Part shown: one piece after another, positions 44,186 through 51,654 of the stretch
Position numbering within the stretch: the first letter of the stretch is position 1
Layout of the letters: the number at the start of each line of letters is the position of its first letter
NCBI GenBank assembly: GCA_029565395.1
Contig: JAKQOG010000086.1
Coordinates: 36,916 to 100,915 of the forward strand
Source: Candidatus Hydrogenedentota bacterium
GTDB taxonomy: Bacteria > Hydrogenedentota > Hydrogenedentia > Hydrogenedentales > CAILVY01
DNA length: 64,000 bases
Direction of reading: 5' to 3'
The notes under the pieces: model-generated
Database searches by the model: none
Told to the model about the DNA's origin: nothing
The model's input: the letters and a program-made list of their open reading frames with translations, nothing else
Program-made: the position numbers and the translations under genes

Positions 44186-44188
44186 CAA

Positions 44189-44217
44189 AGTCTAGCACAA
44201 CAACAATCGCCTGTCAA
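44189..44217 (-). promoter_or_regulatory. Promoter TTGACA-17-TAGACT of the hrcA operon
   Basis: On the minus strand, consensus TTGACA (44212-44217) and TAGACT (44189-44194) are 17 bp apart, directly upstream of the CIRCE. No heat-shock sigma motif is needed to explain control. Confidence 0.85.
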
Positions 44218-44478
44218 GCGGTTAAGAAGAGAAGGGTCTGCGCCGCAAGAAGGGGTTTCGCGATTTTTTCGCCAAATCCTCATGTTTTCATGTAGCATTT
44301 TATCTACAATCTCTATTTTTCCTTGATACTATAGTGATCATGGGCAATGATGAGGGAGGTTTGACGACGAAAATGAGCTCATTTTTGGCGCATTGGAAGG
44401 GCAACCCCGAAATCTGACGCAGGCCCAGAAGAGAAAAGTCGCATTTAGGTATAAGTTCTTTAACTTCAACTGGTTAAT

Positions 44479-45477
44479 TTAAATTGGAAGTGTATGGATT
44501 TTATTGACGTGGAGGCACGCGGCCGTATGATGGGGAAAGTGTTCCGTTAAGATGGGGGCGTTTTGTTGGCATTCGTTTGTAGCATGAGGACAGCGTGGGT
44601 GGAAGGGACATCCCGTGGGGGGATTCAAGGGAGAGGGCGGGTCGCCTTTGAGGGGTGAGAAGAAGGTGCTGCGTTCGGAGGGGGGATCGGGGACGGGAAC
44701 GGCGCGGATGAGTGCGCGGGTGTAAGGATGGAGGGGATGTGCGAATACGTCATTTGTTGTACCGAGTTCTACGATTTTTCCGAAGTACATGACGGCGATG
44801 CGTTGAGACATATAGCGGACGACGGCGAGGTCGTGCGAGATGAGCATCAAGGTGAGGCCCATTTCCTTTTGGAGGGCGCGGAGCAAGTTGAGGATTTGTG
44901 CCTGGACGGAGACGTCGAGCGCGGAAACGGGTTCATCGGCGAGGATGAGAGAGGGTTGCAGCGCGATGGCGCGTGCGATGGCGATGCGCTGGCGTTGTCC
45001 GCCGGAAAATTCATGTGGATATTTCCGGACATCGCGCCGGGAGAGGCCGGTTTTTTCCATCAGTTCGCCGGCGATTCGGGGGATTGTTTTGCGGGGATGG
45101 ATGGCGTGCGCCAGCATGGGTTCCGCGAGGGTGTCATACACGGTTCGGCGCGGGTTTAAGGAGGCGTATGGATCCTGGAAGATCATTTGCATGCGCGGGC
45201 GCAGTTTTCGAAAAAGGGAAGGGGAGAGCGTAGTGAGGTCCATTCCGTCAAACCGCACGGCGCCTTCGGTGGGGGGGATCAATCGGACAACGGTGCGCGC
45301 GAGGGTGGATTTTCCGCAGCCGGATTCGCCGACGAGTCCGAGTACTTCGCCTTTTTTCATGTGTAATGAGACGCCGTCGACGGCGCGCAACACGCCGTGT
45401 TGCCGGGCCAGGAGGTTTCCCATTCGCACGGTGAAGTGTGTTTTAAGATTTTCGATATCCAGCAGAAATTCGCTCAT
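44479..45477 (-). CDS. Oligopeptide/dipeptide ABC transporter ATPase (OppF/DppF type)
   Basis: A 332-residue ABC ATPase: Walker A 'GESGCGKSTLARTV', ABC signature 'FSGGQRQRIAIARAI', Walker B 'LILADEPVSALDV', H-loop 'LISHDLAVV'. The C-terminal oligopeptide extension has the Cys cluster 'CPFHPRCPHATNEC', which is typical for Opp/Dpp ATPases. It starts on the base next to the OppD-type gene's stop. No permease or substrate-binding protein gene accompanies the pair, so they must work with components encoded elsewhere. Substrate (peptide, nickel, or sugar) is not readable from this. Confidence 0.93.
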   Translation of the reverse strand: MSEFLLDIENLKTHFTVRMGNLLARQHGVLRAVDGVSLHMKKGEVLGLVGESGCGKSTLARTVVRLIPPTEGAVRFDGMDLTTLSPSLFRKLRPRMQMIFQDPYASLNPRRTVYDTLAEPMLAHAIHPRKTIPRIAGELMEKTGLSRRDVRKYPHEFSGGQRQRIAIARAIALQPSLILADEPVSALDVSVQAQILNLLRALQKEMGLTLMLISHDLAVVRYMSQRIAVMYFGKIVELGTTNDVFAHPLHPYTRALIRAVPVPDPPSERSTFFSPLKGDPPSPLNPPTGCPFHPRCPHATNECQQNAPILTEHFPHHTAACLHVNKIHTLPI

Positions 45478-46452
45478 TTACAACTCATTTCGCAAAGTGC
45501 GCACGCAGGCGGTGGCATGACCGGGCCAGACTTCTTCCAGAGTACAGGGAATATCAGAGCAATAGTCCTTTGCGAGGTGACATCGGGGCGCGAAGGGGCA
45601 TCCAGTAAAGGATGCGGACAAGTCGGGGGGCTGTCCGGGAATGGTAAAGAGGGTATCGCTCGTATCGGAGAGCGAAGGCATCGATTGCATTAATGCGCGG
45701 GTGTAGGGGTGCCGGGGATCATGGAAAATGTCGTGGACGGGTCCGCTCTCGAGCACGCGGCCGGCATACATGACGAGGACGTGTTTGCAGGCGCCCGCCA
45801 CGACGCCGAGATTGTGGGTGACCAGGATCATGGCCATGCCGAGATCGCGCTGGCGCTCGCGGATCAATTCGAGGACCTGCGCTTGTACGGTGACGTCGAG
45901 GGCGGTGGTGGGTTCGTCGGCGATCAGGAGATCTGGGTGTGTAATGAGGGCCATGGCGATCATAACGCGCTGGCGCATGCCTCCGGAGAATTCGTGTGGA
46001 TAGCGGTCCATGCGCGCGGCGGCGTCTTGAATGCCCACTTGCGTTAACACTTCGGCAGCGCGGCGGCGGGCTTCGTTGCGGGAGCATCCCTCGTGCACCA
46101 AGAGCGGCTCCATTACCTGTGCGCCGATGCGCATGTACGGATTGAGGGCGGTCATGGGATCTTGAAAAATCATGGCGATCCGTTTGCCGCGCAGCGAACG
46201 AAGCGTATTCTTGGATGCGGTGAGGAGATCTTCGCCGTCAAACAGCGCCACGCCTTCTTCGATGCGTCCTGGCGGTGAGGGAATCAATCCCAGGAGAGAA
46301 TACATGGTCACGGATTTTCCGGAACCGGATTCGCCGACAATGCCCAGGGTTTCGCCCGGTTCCATGGAAAAAGAGACCTTGTCCACCGCGCGCACGATTC
46401 CGTTGCGCGTGTGAAAATAGGTTCGCAGGTTTTTTACCGTGAGCAATGGCAC
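45478..46452 (-). CDS. Oligopeptide/dipeptide ABC transporter ATPase (OppD/DppD type)
   Basis: A 324-residue ATPase: Walker A '[17 protein letters not shown]', '[16 protein letters not shown]', '[20 protein letters not shown]', and the C-terminal '[14 protein letters not shown]' Cys cluster. The start is GTG (46452) with a weak AGAAG ribosome-binding site. It directly abuts its partner ATPase, and 17 bases separate it from the upstream aminotransferase gene, so the three probably form one transcript. The two ATPases form a heterodimer in known Opp systems. Confidence 0.92.
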   Translation of the reverse strand: MPLLTVKNLRTYFHTRNGIVRAVDKVSFSMEPGETLGIVGESGSGKSVTMYSLLGLIPSPPGRIEEGVALFDGEDLLTASKNTLRSLRGKRIAMIFQDPMTALNPYMRIGAQVMEPLLVHEGCSRNEARRRAAEVLTQVGIQDAAARMDRYPHEFSGGMRQRVMIAMALITHPDLLIADEPTTALDVTVQAQVLELIRERQRDLGMAMILVTHNLGVVAGACKHVLVMYAGRVLESGPVHDIFHDPRHPYTRALMQSMPSLSDTSDTLFTIPGQPPDLSASFTGCPFAPRCHLAKDYCSDIPCTLEEVWPGHATACVRTLRNEL

Positions 46453-46469
46453 ACGCTTCTATCGCTGGT

Positions 46470-47669
46470 TCAGCCCAAGCCGTCGGCACATTCGATTAGC
46501 GCCGCGGCAATATATTCATTGTCCTCATCGGACATCGAGGGATGTATCGGCACACAGACAATGCGCTGCCCGATTTGTTCCGACAACGGCAGCGACTGGC
46601 CCGGTGTATGATCGCGCATAAGCTTTCGGGATTCGTAGACCGGGGGATTGGCGATGAGGCATTTGACGCCGAATTCCTGTTCCATGCGCTCCATCAATTG
46701 ATTGCGCTTGTCTCCGGCCCATTCCGGACGCACCAGACAGGTGTAGAGGTAATAACTGTGCTTGCAGTCCGAAGGTTCGTATGGCAATTCAATGTTTGGC
46801 AGCCCGTCCAGCAGTTCGTTGCGCCGGTGCGCCAGGCGGCGCCGTGCATCGATAAAGCTATCCAGTTTGGACAACTGCACGAGCCCCACGGCGGCCTGGA
46901 CTTTTGTCATCACGTTGGAAGTGCCCCAGTCTTCCGTTGCGATGCCATAGAACCGCGTGGAACGGCAATAGGCCGCGAAGGTGTCGTCATCCGTGGTGAC
47001 CATTCCGCCTTCACCGAGCGTGACCATGTTTTTCATGGTGTGGAAGGAGAATATCGTGCCAAATCCGTCCTTGCCGATTTTTTTGCCCTTGTATTCACCG
47101 CCACAGGCGCGGGCGGCGTCGCCGATAACCACGAGCGGGCCATGCTGCGGATGCGGATGGCGTTCCGCGATCTCGAAGTAATCGTCCATGGGCGCGGCGA
47201 GGCCGTTCATGTGCACGGGGAAGATGGCGCGGGTGCGGGGTGTGATCCGCTTCTTGACGTCATTGGGGTCGAGTTGGAGGGTTTTGGGATCCACTTCACC
47301 CCAGACCACTTGCCCGCCCGCGCCCATGACCGCCAGCGGGGACGCCATGAAATTGATGGCGGGCACAATCACTTCATCGCCCGGCTGCAATTTCAGATAG
47401 CGCATGGACATGTCGAGCCCCGGCCCGGCGCTGTTAATGGCGATGGCGTGTTTCGAGCCAGTGTAGTGGGCGAAGGCGGTCTCGAAGTCAAGGATCTGTT
47501 GGCAGGTGAAACCGAAGCCCTTGCTGACTTCCATGGAATCGCGGATGGCCGCCACCGCCGCCTCCACTTCCTCTTCGCCGTAGATGCTGCCCAATAGCGG
47601 CTCGCCTTCCCATGCAATACTGGTGCGTCCGCGTTTGAGGATTTTATGACGATCGTTGGCTGATAGCAT
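46470..47669 (-). CDS. DegT/DnrJ/EryC1/StrS aminotransferase
   Basis: A PLP-dependent enzyme of about 399 residues that typically aminates a keto-sugar nucleotide. The PLP Lys is in 'SFHTMKNMVTLGEGGMVTTDDD'. 'NSAGPGLDMSMRYLKLQPGDEVIVPAINFMASPLAVMGAGGQVVWGEVDPKTLQLDP' and 'GDAARACGGEYKGKKIGKDG' are the cofactor-binding blocks. ATG 47669 has AAGGAG ten bases upstream. It is grouped with two peptide-transport ATPases, an unexpected pairing. Typical products are amino-sugars for surface polysaccharides or antibiotics; the substrate is unknown. Confidence 0.9.
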   Translation of the reverse strand: MLSANDRHKILKRGRTSIAWEGEPLLGSIYGEEEVEAAVAAIRDSMEVSKGFGFTCQQILDFETAFAHYTGSKHAIAINSAGPGLDMSMRYLKLQPGDEVIVPAINFMASPLAVMGAGGQVVWGEVDPKTLQLDPNDVKKRITPRTRAIFPVHMNGLAAPMDDYFEIAERHPHPQHGPLVVIGDAARACGGEYKGKKIGKDGFGTIFSFHTMKNMVTLGEGGMVTTDDDTFAAYCRSTRFYGIATEDWGTSNVMTKVQAAVGLVQLSKLDSFIDARRRLAHRRNELLDGLPNIELPYEPSDCKHSYYLYTCLVRPEWAGDKRNQLMERMEQEFGVKCLIANPPVYESRKLMRDHTPGQSLPLSEQIGQRIVCVPIHPSMSDEDNEYIAAALIECADGLG

Positions 47670-47800
47670 AGGACCCAATCTCCTTTGATTACACGGCAGG
47701 TGCATTAAAACCTTGCAGAATCCCAAGGGCAGATGTCAAACTTGTATAAATATCTTTTTCCATATAATAAAAAGAGGGTATATCGGGAGGGAATGGCTTC

Positions 47801-47897
47801 GGGAGGGCGAGGCTCCCGCCGAGCCGTGAAAACAAAAAAATTTCCAGCACTAAAAGAAAATCTTGTTTCAACGGCTCGGCGGGAGCCTCGCCCTCCC
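47801..47897. repeat. Perfect 27-bp inverted repeat element (MITE/REP-like)
   Basis: Arms 47801-47827 and 47871-47897 are perfect reverse complements, GC-rich, and enclose 43 AT-rich bases. The pairing continues loosely for several more bases inside. It lies between the divergent aminotransferase and GNAT genes. It may act as a bidirectional structure, but no U-run is present, so a mobile non-autonomous hairpin element is more likely. The rest of 47670-47982 holds no gene. Confidence 0.85.
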
Positions 47898-47982
47898 ATG
47901 CATAACGTACAAGGTGAATACGTTTTCTCCCCGTTCCCAAGGTATAATTCAAAAGCTTTGCTTTGATTAAGGAATAAAACAC

Positions 47983-48528
47983 ATGTCAGGAAGTGCCCCC
48001 GAATCCCCCACCCCAAAAGTGCAATTAGTCACCACCTATTTAGAAATGTTCGCGCCGCCCAAACGTGATCGCGCACGCCCCAAACCGGCGGGAATGGAAA
48101 TTATCCATTTCCCGCAAGTCCCTATTCATTTTTACCGGTACCTATACAACACCTTGAGCGAACCGTGGGTATGGTGGGAGCGCAAGCGCCAGACCGATGA
48201 TGAAATCCGCGCTGAAGTCCACAGCCCGGACTTCGCCTTTTACGTGCCGTATATCAATCATCTCCCATTCGGGATGATCGAACTGAATAACCGCCGGTTC
48301 CCCGAAGTGCAATTTAATTATTTCGGGATCTTCCCCGAATACTGCGGACAAGGAATTGGGGGATATCTCCTGGATTGGACCGTGGATGAAGTCTTTGCGC
48401 GGGGCGCCAAACGCTTTTGGGTGCATACCTGCAATTTCGACAGCCCCAATGCCATCCCCGCTTATCAGCGGGCGGGCTTCGTCATCTATGATGCAGTCAC
48501 GGAATGGGTGGATGCTCCGAAGGGGTAA
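47983..48528 (+). CDS. GNAT-family N-acetyltransferase
   Basis: The 181-residue protein has the acetyl-CoA-binding motif A in 'FNYFGIFPEYCGQGIGGYLLDWTVDEVFARGAKRFWVHTC' and motif B 'DSPNAIPAYQRAGFVIYD'. These N-acetyltransferases modify amine groups of small molecules, proteins or antibiotics; the target is unknown. The start is supported by AAGGAA eight bases before the ATG, and a perfect -10 TATAAT lies at 47943-47948 without a clear -35. A small HicB-like gene follows after 53 bases. Confidence 0.88.
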   Translation: MSGSAPESPTPKVQLVTTYLEMFAPPKRDRARPKPAGMEIIHFPQVPIHFYRYLYNTLSEPWVWWERKRQTDDEIRAEVHSPDFAFYVPYINHLPFGMIELNNRRFPEVQFNYFGIFPEYCGQGIGGYLLDWTVDEVFARGAKRFWVHTCNFDSPNAIPAYQRAGFVIYDAVTEWVDAPKG

Positions 48529-48581
48529 AGGATTTACGCAGGTCTGAAACTCCTGCTACAATAAGGCCGAGGAAATAAACC

Positions 48582-48788
48582 ATGAGTGAAGTCACTATTC
48601 AATTACACGTAGAACCCCTCGAGGAAGGTGGTTATGTTGCCACCAGCCCTGATGTCCCGGGTCTTGTCGCACAGGGGAGAAGCATGACGGAAACCGTCGA
48701 GATTGCCCAAGGCCTGGCTCGCAAAATTGTCGAATCCTGCATTGAGCACGGAGATCCTATTCTGCCAACCTTGGCTATTTTCCCCTAA
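48582..48788 (+). CDS. HicB-like antitoxin-fold protein, orphan
   Basis: A 68-residue protein of the HicB/DUF1902 type: 'MSEVTIQLHVEPLEEGGYVATSPDVPGLVAQGRSMTETVEIAQGLARKIVESC'. This is the partial-RNase-H-like fold of HicB antitoxins, usually encoded next to a HicA mRNA interferase. No HicA-like reading frame flanks it. The DNA-binding tail seen in two-domain HicB is also missing. Its end lies 14 bases before a dispersed repeat. A leftover antitoxin is the simplest view. Confidence 0.72.
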   Translation: MSEVTIQLHVEPLEEGGYVATSPDVPGLVAQGRSMTETVEIAQGLARKIVESCIEHGDPILPTLAIFP

Positions 48789-48801
48789 TATTCTTTATTA
48801 A

Positions 48802-48880
48802 CTGCTCTGAAAATTCGTTGCCATCATGGCTATTTTCATGGTTTCAGGGGGAATCGAAGATTCATGGCAACTCGTTCCCA
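48802..48880. repeat. Inverted third copy of the dispersed repeat RPT-A
   Basis: The sequence is the reverse complement of the copies at 23431-23614: it starts with CTGCTCTGAAAATT, contains 'CATGGTTTCAGGGGGAATC' and ends with 'TTCATGGCAACTCGTTCCCA'. It is followed by a hairpin CGTTCCCA...TGGGAACG (about 48873-48897) and, at 48951-48978, by the TATCGG-type simple repeat. Nothing coding is seen in 48789-49107. Confidence 0.8.
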
Positions 48881-49107
48881 AGTTGCACGTGGGAACGCAC
48901 TTGTTCTCAAAGTTTCACTTTAATTCCATTCCCTCTGAATGATATTGGTGTCACTATCGGTATCGGTATCACTATCACTCCGGAAATTCGCAATTTCCCT
49001 TAGGTTTGGCTTTGTCTATGCTGCGATGGGTGTTTCGTGATAAAAGAACTTTAAAGCCCAGACGCAAATAGCTCTACCCTTTACAGAAGCCGTTACCGGA
49101 TCCCGCC

Positions 49108-49341
49108 CTATCGCCCTGCACGTTTGCGGAGGGGACCTGTCACCTCAAACCGGATGGGAACGCCATTTATCTGATCGGGGAGTTTTAAACGTTTGGTGGG
49201 TGCGGCGGTAAGATTCACCTTAACCCCATAACCTTTGTCGATGCGCGTAATCCCAACCCCGGTTAGACCCGGCGTAGTACGCAACAGATCTACTACGTGC
49301 GCCTTCGCCGCGCGTGCATCGTCTATCGAACTTGTATTCAT
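49108..49341 (-). CDS. Small free-standing domain related to protease N-terminal region
   Basis: A 77-residue protein: helix ('SSIDDARAAKAHVVDLLRTTPG') then strands 'LTGVGITRIDKGYGVKVNLTAAPTKRLKLPDQINGVPIRFEVTG'. The 'GVGI...GYGVKVNL...P..INGVPI..EVTG' pattern resembles the domain that often precedes the trypsin-fold domain in bacterial NAL1-like peptidases, and it parallels residues 45-95 of the protease encoded just upstream. No signal peptide is seen. It follows the protease gene by 90 bases and may be a modulator or dissociated prodomain; that is inference. Confidence 0.6.
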   Translation of the reverse strand: MNTSSIDDARAAKAHVVDLLRTTPGLTGVGITRIDKGYGVKVNLTAAPTKRLKLPDQINGVPIRFEVTGPLRKRAGR

Positions 49342-49431
49342 GGCTCAAACTCTCACATAAGCCGACCTGATTGCAGCCAGCCCAAAGGTAAGGCTGCATG
49401 ATCTACGCTATCTACTATAATTATCCCTTTT

Positions 49432-50424
49432 TTATAGACAGAAGTCCACTTTCAGGGCATCAAGGACCGCATGAATCGGGTTGGCATACGTGAGACCCTG
49501 GCCGTTCGTTCCGCCCTGGTCACCACCGGCAAAGAGCAAGCCCACCGCCAAAAGTTCCTCATCCACAATTAGAGAACCGCTGTCCCCGCCAGCACTAAAG
49601 GCTGTCGCGCCTTCGCCTTCAATCTCAAGTTGGTTATCAAACTTCAACAGGCCCGAATCATATTCAATCACCACATTATCCAATTCAAATGCGGTGACAC
49701 GTCCTCGGGTGAGGCCGGTGGTTCGCCCCAGCTTGGCCACCCGGGTTCCCTCGTCTACAAAGGCATTGCGAACCCCTTTAAGAGTGCCCAACCCTCGAAT
49801 ATTCTTAAGGTTGGCCTCCATCCCATTGTTAAGCGTGGCGGTGGCGCAATCCACCACATTCGCTTTCGCGTGATTCAACGGGATAAAGGCTTCCAGGCGC
49901 GCAACAACATCCCTTTTCTTCCTGCCCTTGTCATAACGCCCCGGCTGAAGGACCGGATCGCCTTTCTTCGCGTCATTCTCATTAGCAAGAACATGATTGT
50001 TCGATAGAATGGCGATTTCCCCTCCGTCACGGGGCCGAACAAACGCGCCCAGTGTGCCTGCCGTGATTTTGTAATGCCCCACACTGCATCCGATGCGCAG
50101 GGGACGTTGCCGCTGCCGATACCACGGCACAGCCCGCTTGCGCACCGCGCCAATATACCGTACGTCTACTTCCCCCTTGGCCTTTTTCATGATTGTCTCC
50201 AATTCCCGGCTCTGATCAAAGGTGCGGTGCTGAATACGCACTGCCAACACGAATCCAGCCTTTTTCGGGGTAATCCCCAGCGCCAAGGTTCGCTTGAGAC
50301 CCGTGGACAGGGAAAAGCTCCGCGCCGCTCCGGAAGACACCGACCGAAACTGCGCCGAATCTCCCAATAACATCGTCTGTTTGGACAACATACCCTTCAA
50401 TTCACGCACCGAATCCAGTTCCAT
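49432..50424 (-). CDS. Trypsin-fold serine protease, apparently cytosolic (NAL1-like)
   Basis: The 330-residue protein has a chymotrypsin-like catalytic triad: His144 in 'IAILSNNHVLANEN', Asp192 in 'ANVVDCATATL', Ser282 in 'TAFSAGGDSGSLIV'. Residues 1-110 form a non-catalytic alpha/beta N-domain. There is no signal peptide and no PDZ domain, unlike DegP/HtrA proteases. It begins with an ideal AGGAGG ribosome-binding site seven bases before the ATG. It forms a minus-strand cluster with a possible 20-aa peptide gene upstream and the 77-aa gene downstream. Substrates are unknown. Confidence 0.82.
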   Translation of the reverse strand: MELDSVRELKGMLSKQTMLLGDSAQFRSVSSGAARSFSLSTGLKRTLALGITPKKAGFVLAVRIQHRTFDQSRELETIMKKAKGEVDVRYIGAVRKRAVPWYRQRQRPLRIGCSVGHYKITAGTLGAFVRPRDGGEIAILSNNHVLANENDAKKGDPVLQPGRYDKGRKKRDVVARLEAFIPLNHAKANVVDCATATLNNGMEANLKNIRGLGTLKGVRNAFVDEGTRVAKLGRTTGLTRGRVTAFELDNVVIEYDSGLLKFDNQLEIEGEGATAFSAGGDSGSLIVDEELLAVGLLFAGGDQGGTNGQGLTYANPIHAVLDALKVDFCL

Positions 50425-50448
50425 ACCCTAACCTCCTTTTTAAATTTC

Positions 50449-50511
50449 TTACGATCCTGCAAATGCGGCGGCCACCGGCTGCAGTTCCAAACGCACTTCT
50501 ATTTCGTTCAT
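50449..50511 (-). CDS. Possible 20-aa peptide gene
   Basis: A frame coding MNEIEVRLELQPVAAAFAGS with a GGGGG ribosome-binding site nine bases before its ATG ends 24 bases before the protease gene. Placement and ribosome-binding site favour translation, but length makes chance likely. It might be a protease substrate or leader peptide. Only the position supports it. Confidence 0.3.
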   Translation of the reverse strand: MNEIEVRLELQPVAAAFAGS

Positions 50512-50660
50512 CGCCTAATACCCCCGTAATAGTGAAATCACGGAACGGGGCTATTCTGCCTGAAGTGCGGCGGCCCGATCAATTGCTTGAATTCTTATTG
50601 CTTTAGTGTGGCGCTTTCATCTGCTTCTTCTTCGATCTGGGCCGTTATTGTTTATAAAGC

Positions 50661-50691
50661 TTGGACGTGGGTGGTGTGCGGGTGATATACT
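50661..50691 (+). promoter_or_regulatory. Candidate adk promoter
   Basis: TTGGAC (50661-50666) and TATACT (50686-50691) are separated by 19 bp, longer than optimal, 84 bases before the adk start. The rest of 50512-50660 shows nothing recognisable. Confidence 0.4.
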
Positions 50692-50774
50692 CGGAAGCCA
50701 AACCGCATGGCGGGTCTGGCGGCGGGTGCCGGACCGGCTGCGGTCAACCCCTGAAGCAAGAAGGAGTAATCGTC

Positions 50775-51512
50775 ATGGCTAATGAGGGAGTAATTCAAGC
50801 CTGGCTGTATGGAAAAGCGGTGGAATGCACGGAGCCGAAGCCGGCGCGTGCGTATCATCTGGTGTTGTTGGGCGCGCCGGGCGTGGGCAAGGGCACGCAG
50901 GCGGAATACATATCGGCGAAGCTGGGCGCGGTTCAGTTGTCGACCGGCGACGTGTTCCGTGCGGCGAAAGGGAAGGATGAGTCGGCGCTGAGCCCGGCCA
51001 TGCAGGAGGCGATGAAGGTCATGAAGGCGGGCAAGCTGGTGTCGGACGATACCGTGATCGATCTGGTGCGCGAGCGGACGGGGTGCCTGACGAGCGGGTA
51101 TGGTTTTATGCTAGATGGTTTTCCACGGACGGTGCATCAGGCGGAGGAGTTGGACAAGATGCTGGCAACCCTGGGGATTAAACTTCACGGGGTGTTGAAT
51201 TATACGCTGCCGATGGACGAGGTGGTAAAGCGCCTGAGCGGACGCCGAACCTGCAAGCAGTGCAAGGGCACGGCGCACATGATTTTCAATCCGCCGAAGA
51301 AAGAGGGTGTATGCGACAAGTGCGGCGGCGAGTTGTTCCAGCGCGATGACGATCAACCGGCCTCGATCCGGGTGCGGTTGCAGGCGTATGAGGAAAGCAC
51401 GGCGCCCCTGGCGAATTATTATGAGAAAAAAGGGTTGCTGATTAACATCAGCGCGGCAGGCACGCCGAAAGAGATTTTCGCGGACACGGAAAAGCTCTTG
51501 GCAAATCTGTAG
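50775..51512 (+). CDS. adk: Adenylate kinase with zinc-knuckle lid and N-terminal extension
   Basis: This 245-residue enzyme interconverts ATP + AMP and 2 ADP. The P-loop 'GAPGVGKGTQ' is at about 33-42, 'LSTGDVFRAAKG' is the AMP-binding start, and 'GFMLDGFPRTVHQAEEL' is the next strand. The LID domain carries four Cys as zinc ligands ('CKQCKGTAHMIFNPPKKEGVCDKCGG'), then 'DDQPASIRVRLQAYEESTAPLANYYEKKGLL'. About 26 residues precede the normal start of the fold, so the protein has an N-terminal extension of unknown use; ATG 50775 with AAGGAG seven bases upstream fixes it. It is a single gene with its own terminator. Confidence 0.95.
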   Translation: MANEGVIQAWLYGKAVECTEPKPARAYHLVLLGAPGVGKGTQAEYISAKLGAVQLSTGDVFRAAKGKDESALSPAMQEAMKVMKAGKLVSDDTVIDLVRERTGCLTSGYGFMLDGFPRTVHQAEELDKMLATLGIKLHGVLNYTLPMDEVVKRLSGRRTCKQCKGTAHMIFNPPKKEGVCDKCGGELFQRDDDQPASIRVRLQAYEESTAPLANYYEKKGLLINISAAGTPKEIFADTEKLLANL

Positions 51513-51538
51513 TTTAAGGATTTTACCTGGAGACTATT

Positions 51539-51581
51539 CGGCCCGGGGAGGCATTCTGCGCAACCCCGGGCCGTTTTATTT
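51539..51581 (+). terminator. Rho-independent terminator of adk
   Basis: A perfect 10-bp stem CGGCCCGGGG/CCCCGGGCCG (51539-51548, 51564-51573) with a 15-base loop is followed by TTTTATTT. It lies about 27 bases past the adk stop. Confidence 0.92.
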
Positions 51582-51654
51582 CACTCTCTCCTTGAAAGAA
51601 ACCGGTGCACGGGGTTTCCGTGTATAATGGAGGAAAGCAGAAGAGGCCGGACGC

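Noticed and set aside
44340..44417. Short frame MGNDEGGLTTKMSSFL between the hrcA promoter and the OppF-type gene
   Set aside because: No ribosome-binding site and no homology that I can see; about 25 codons arise by chance.
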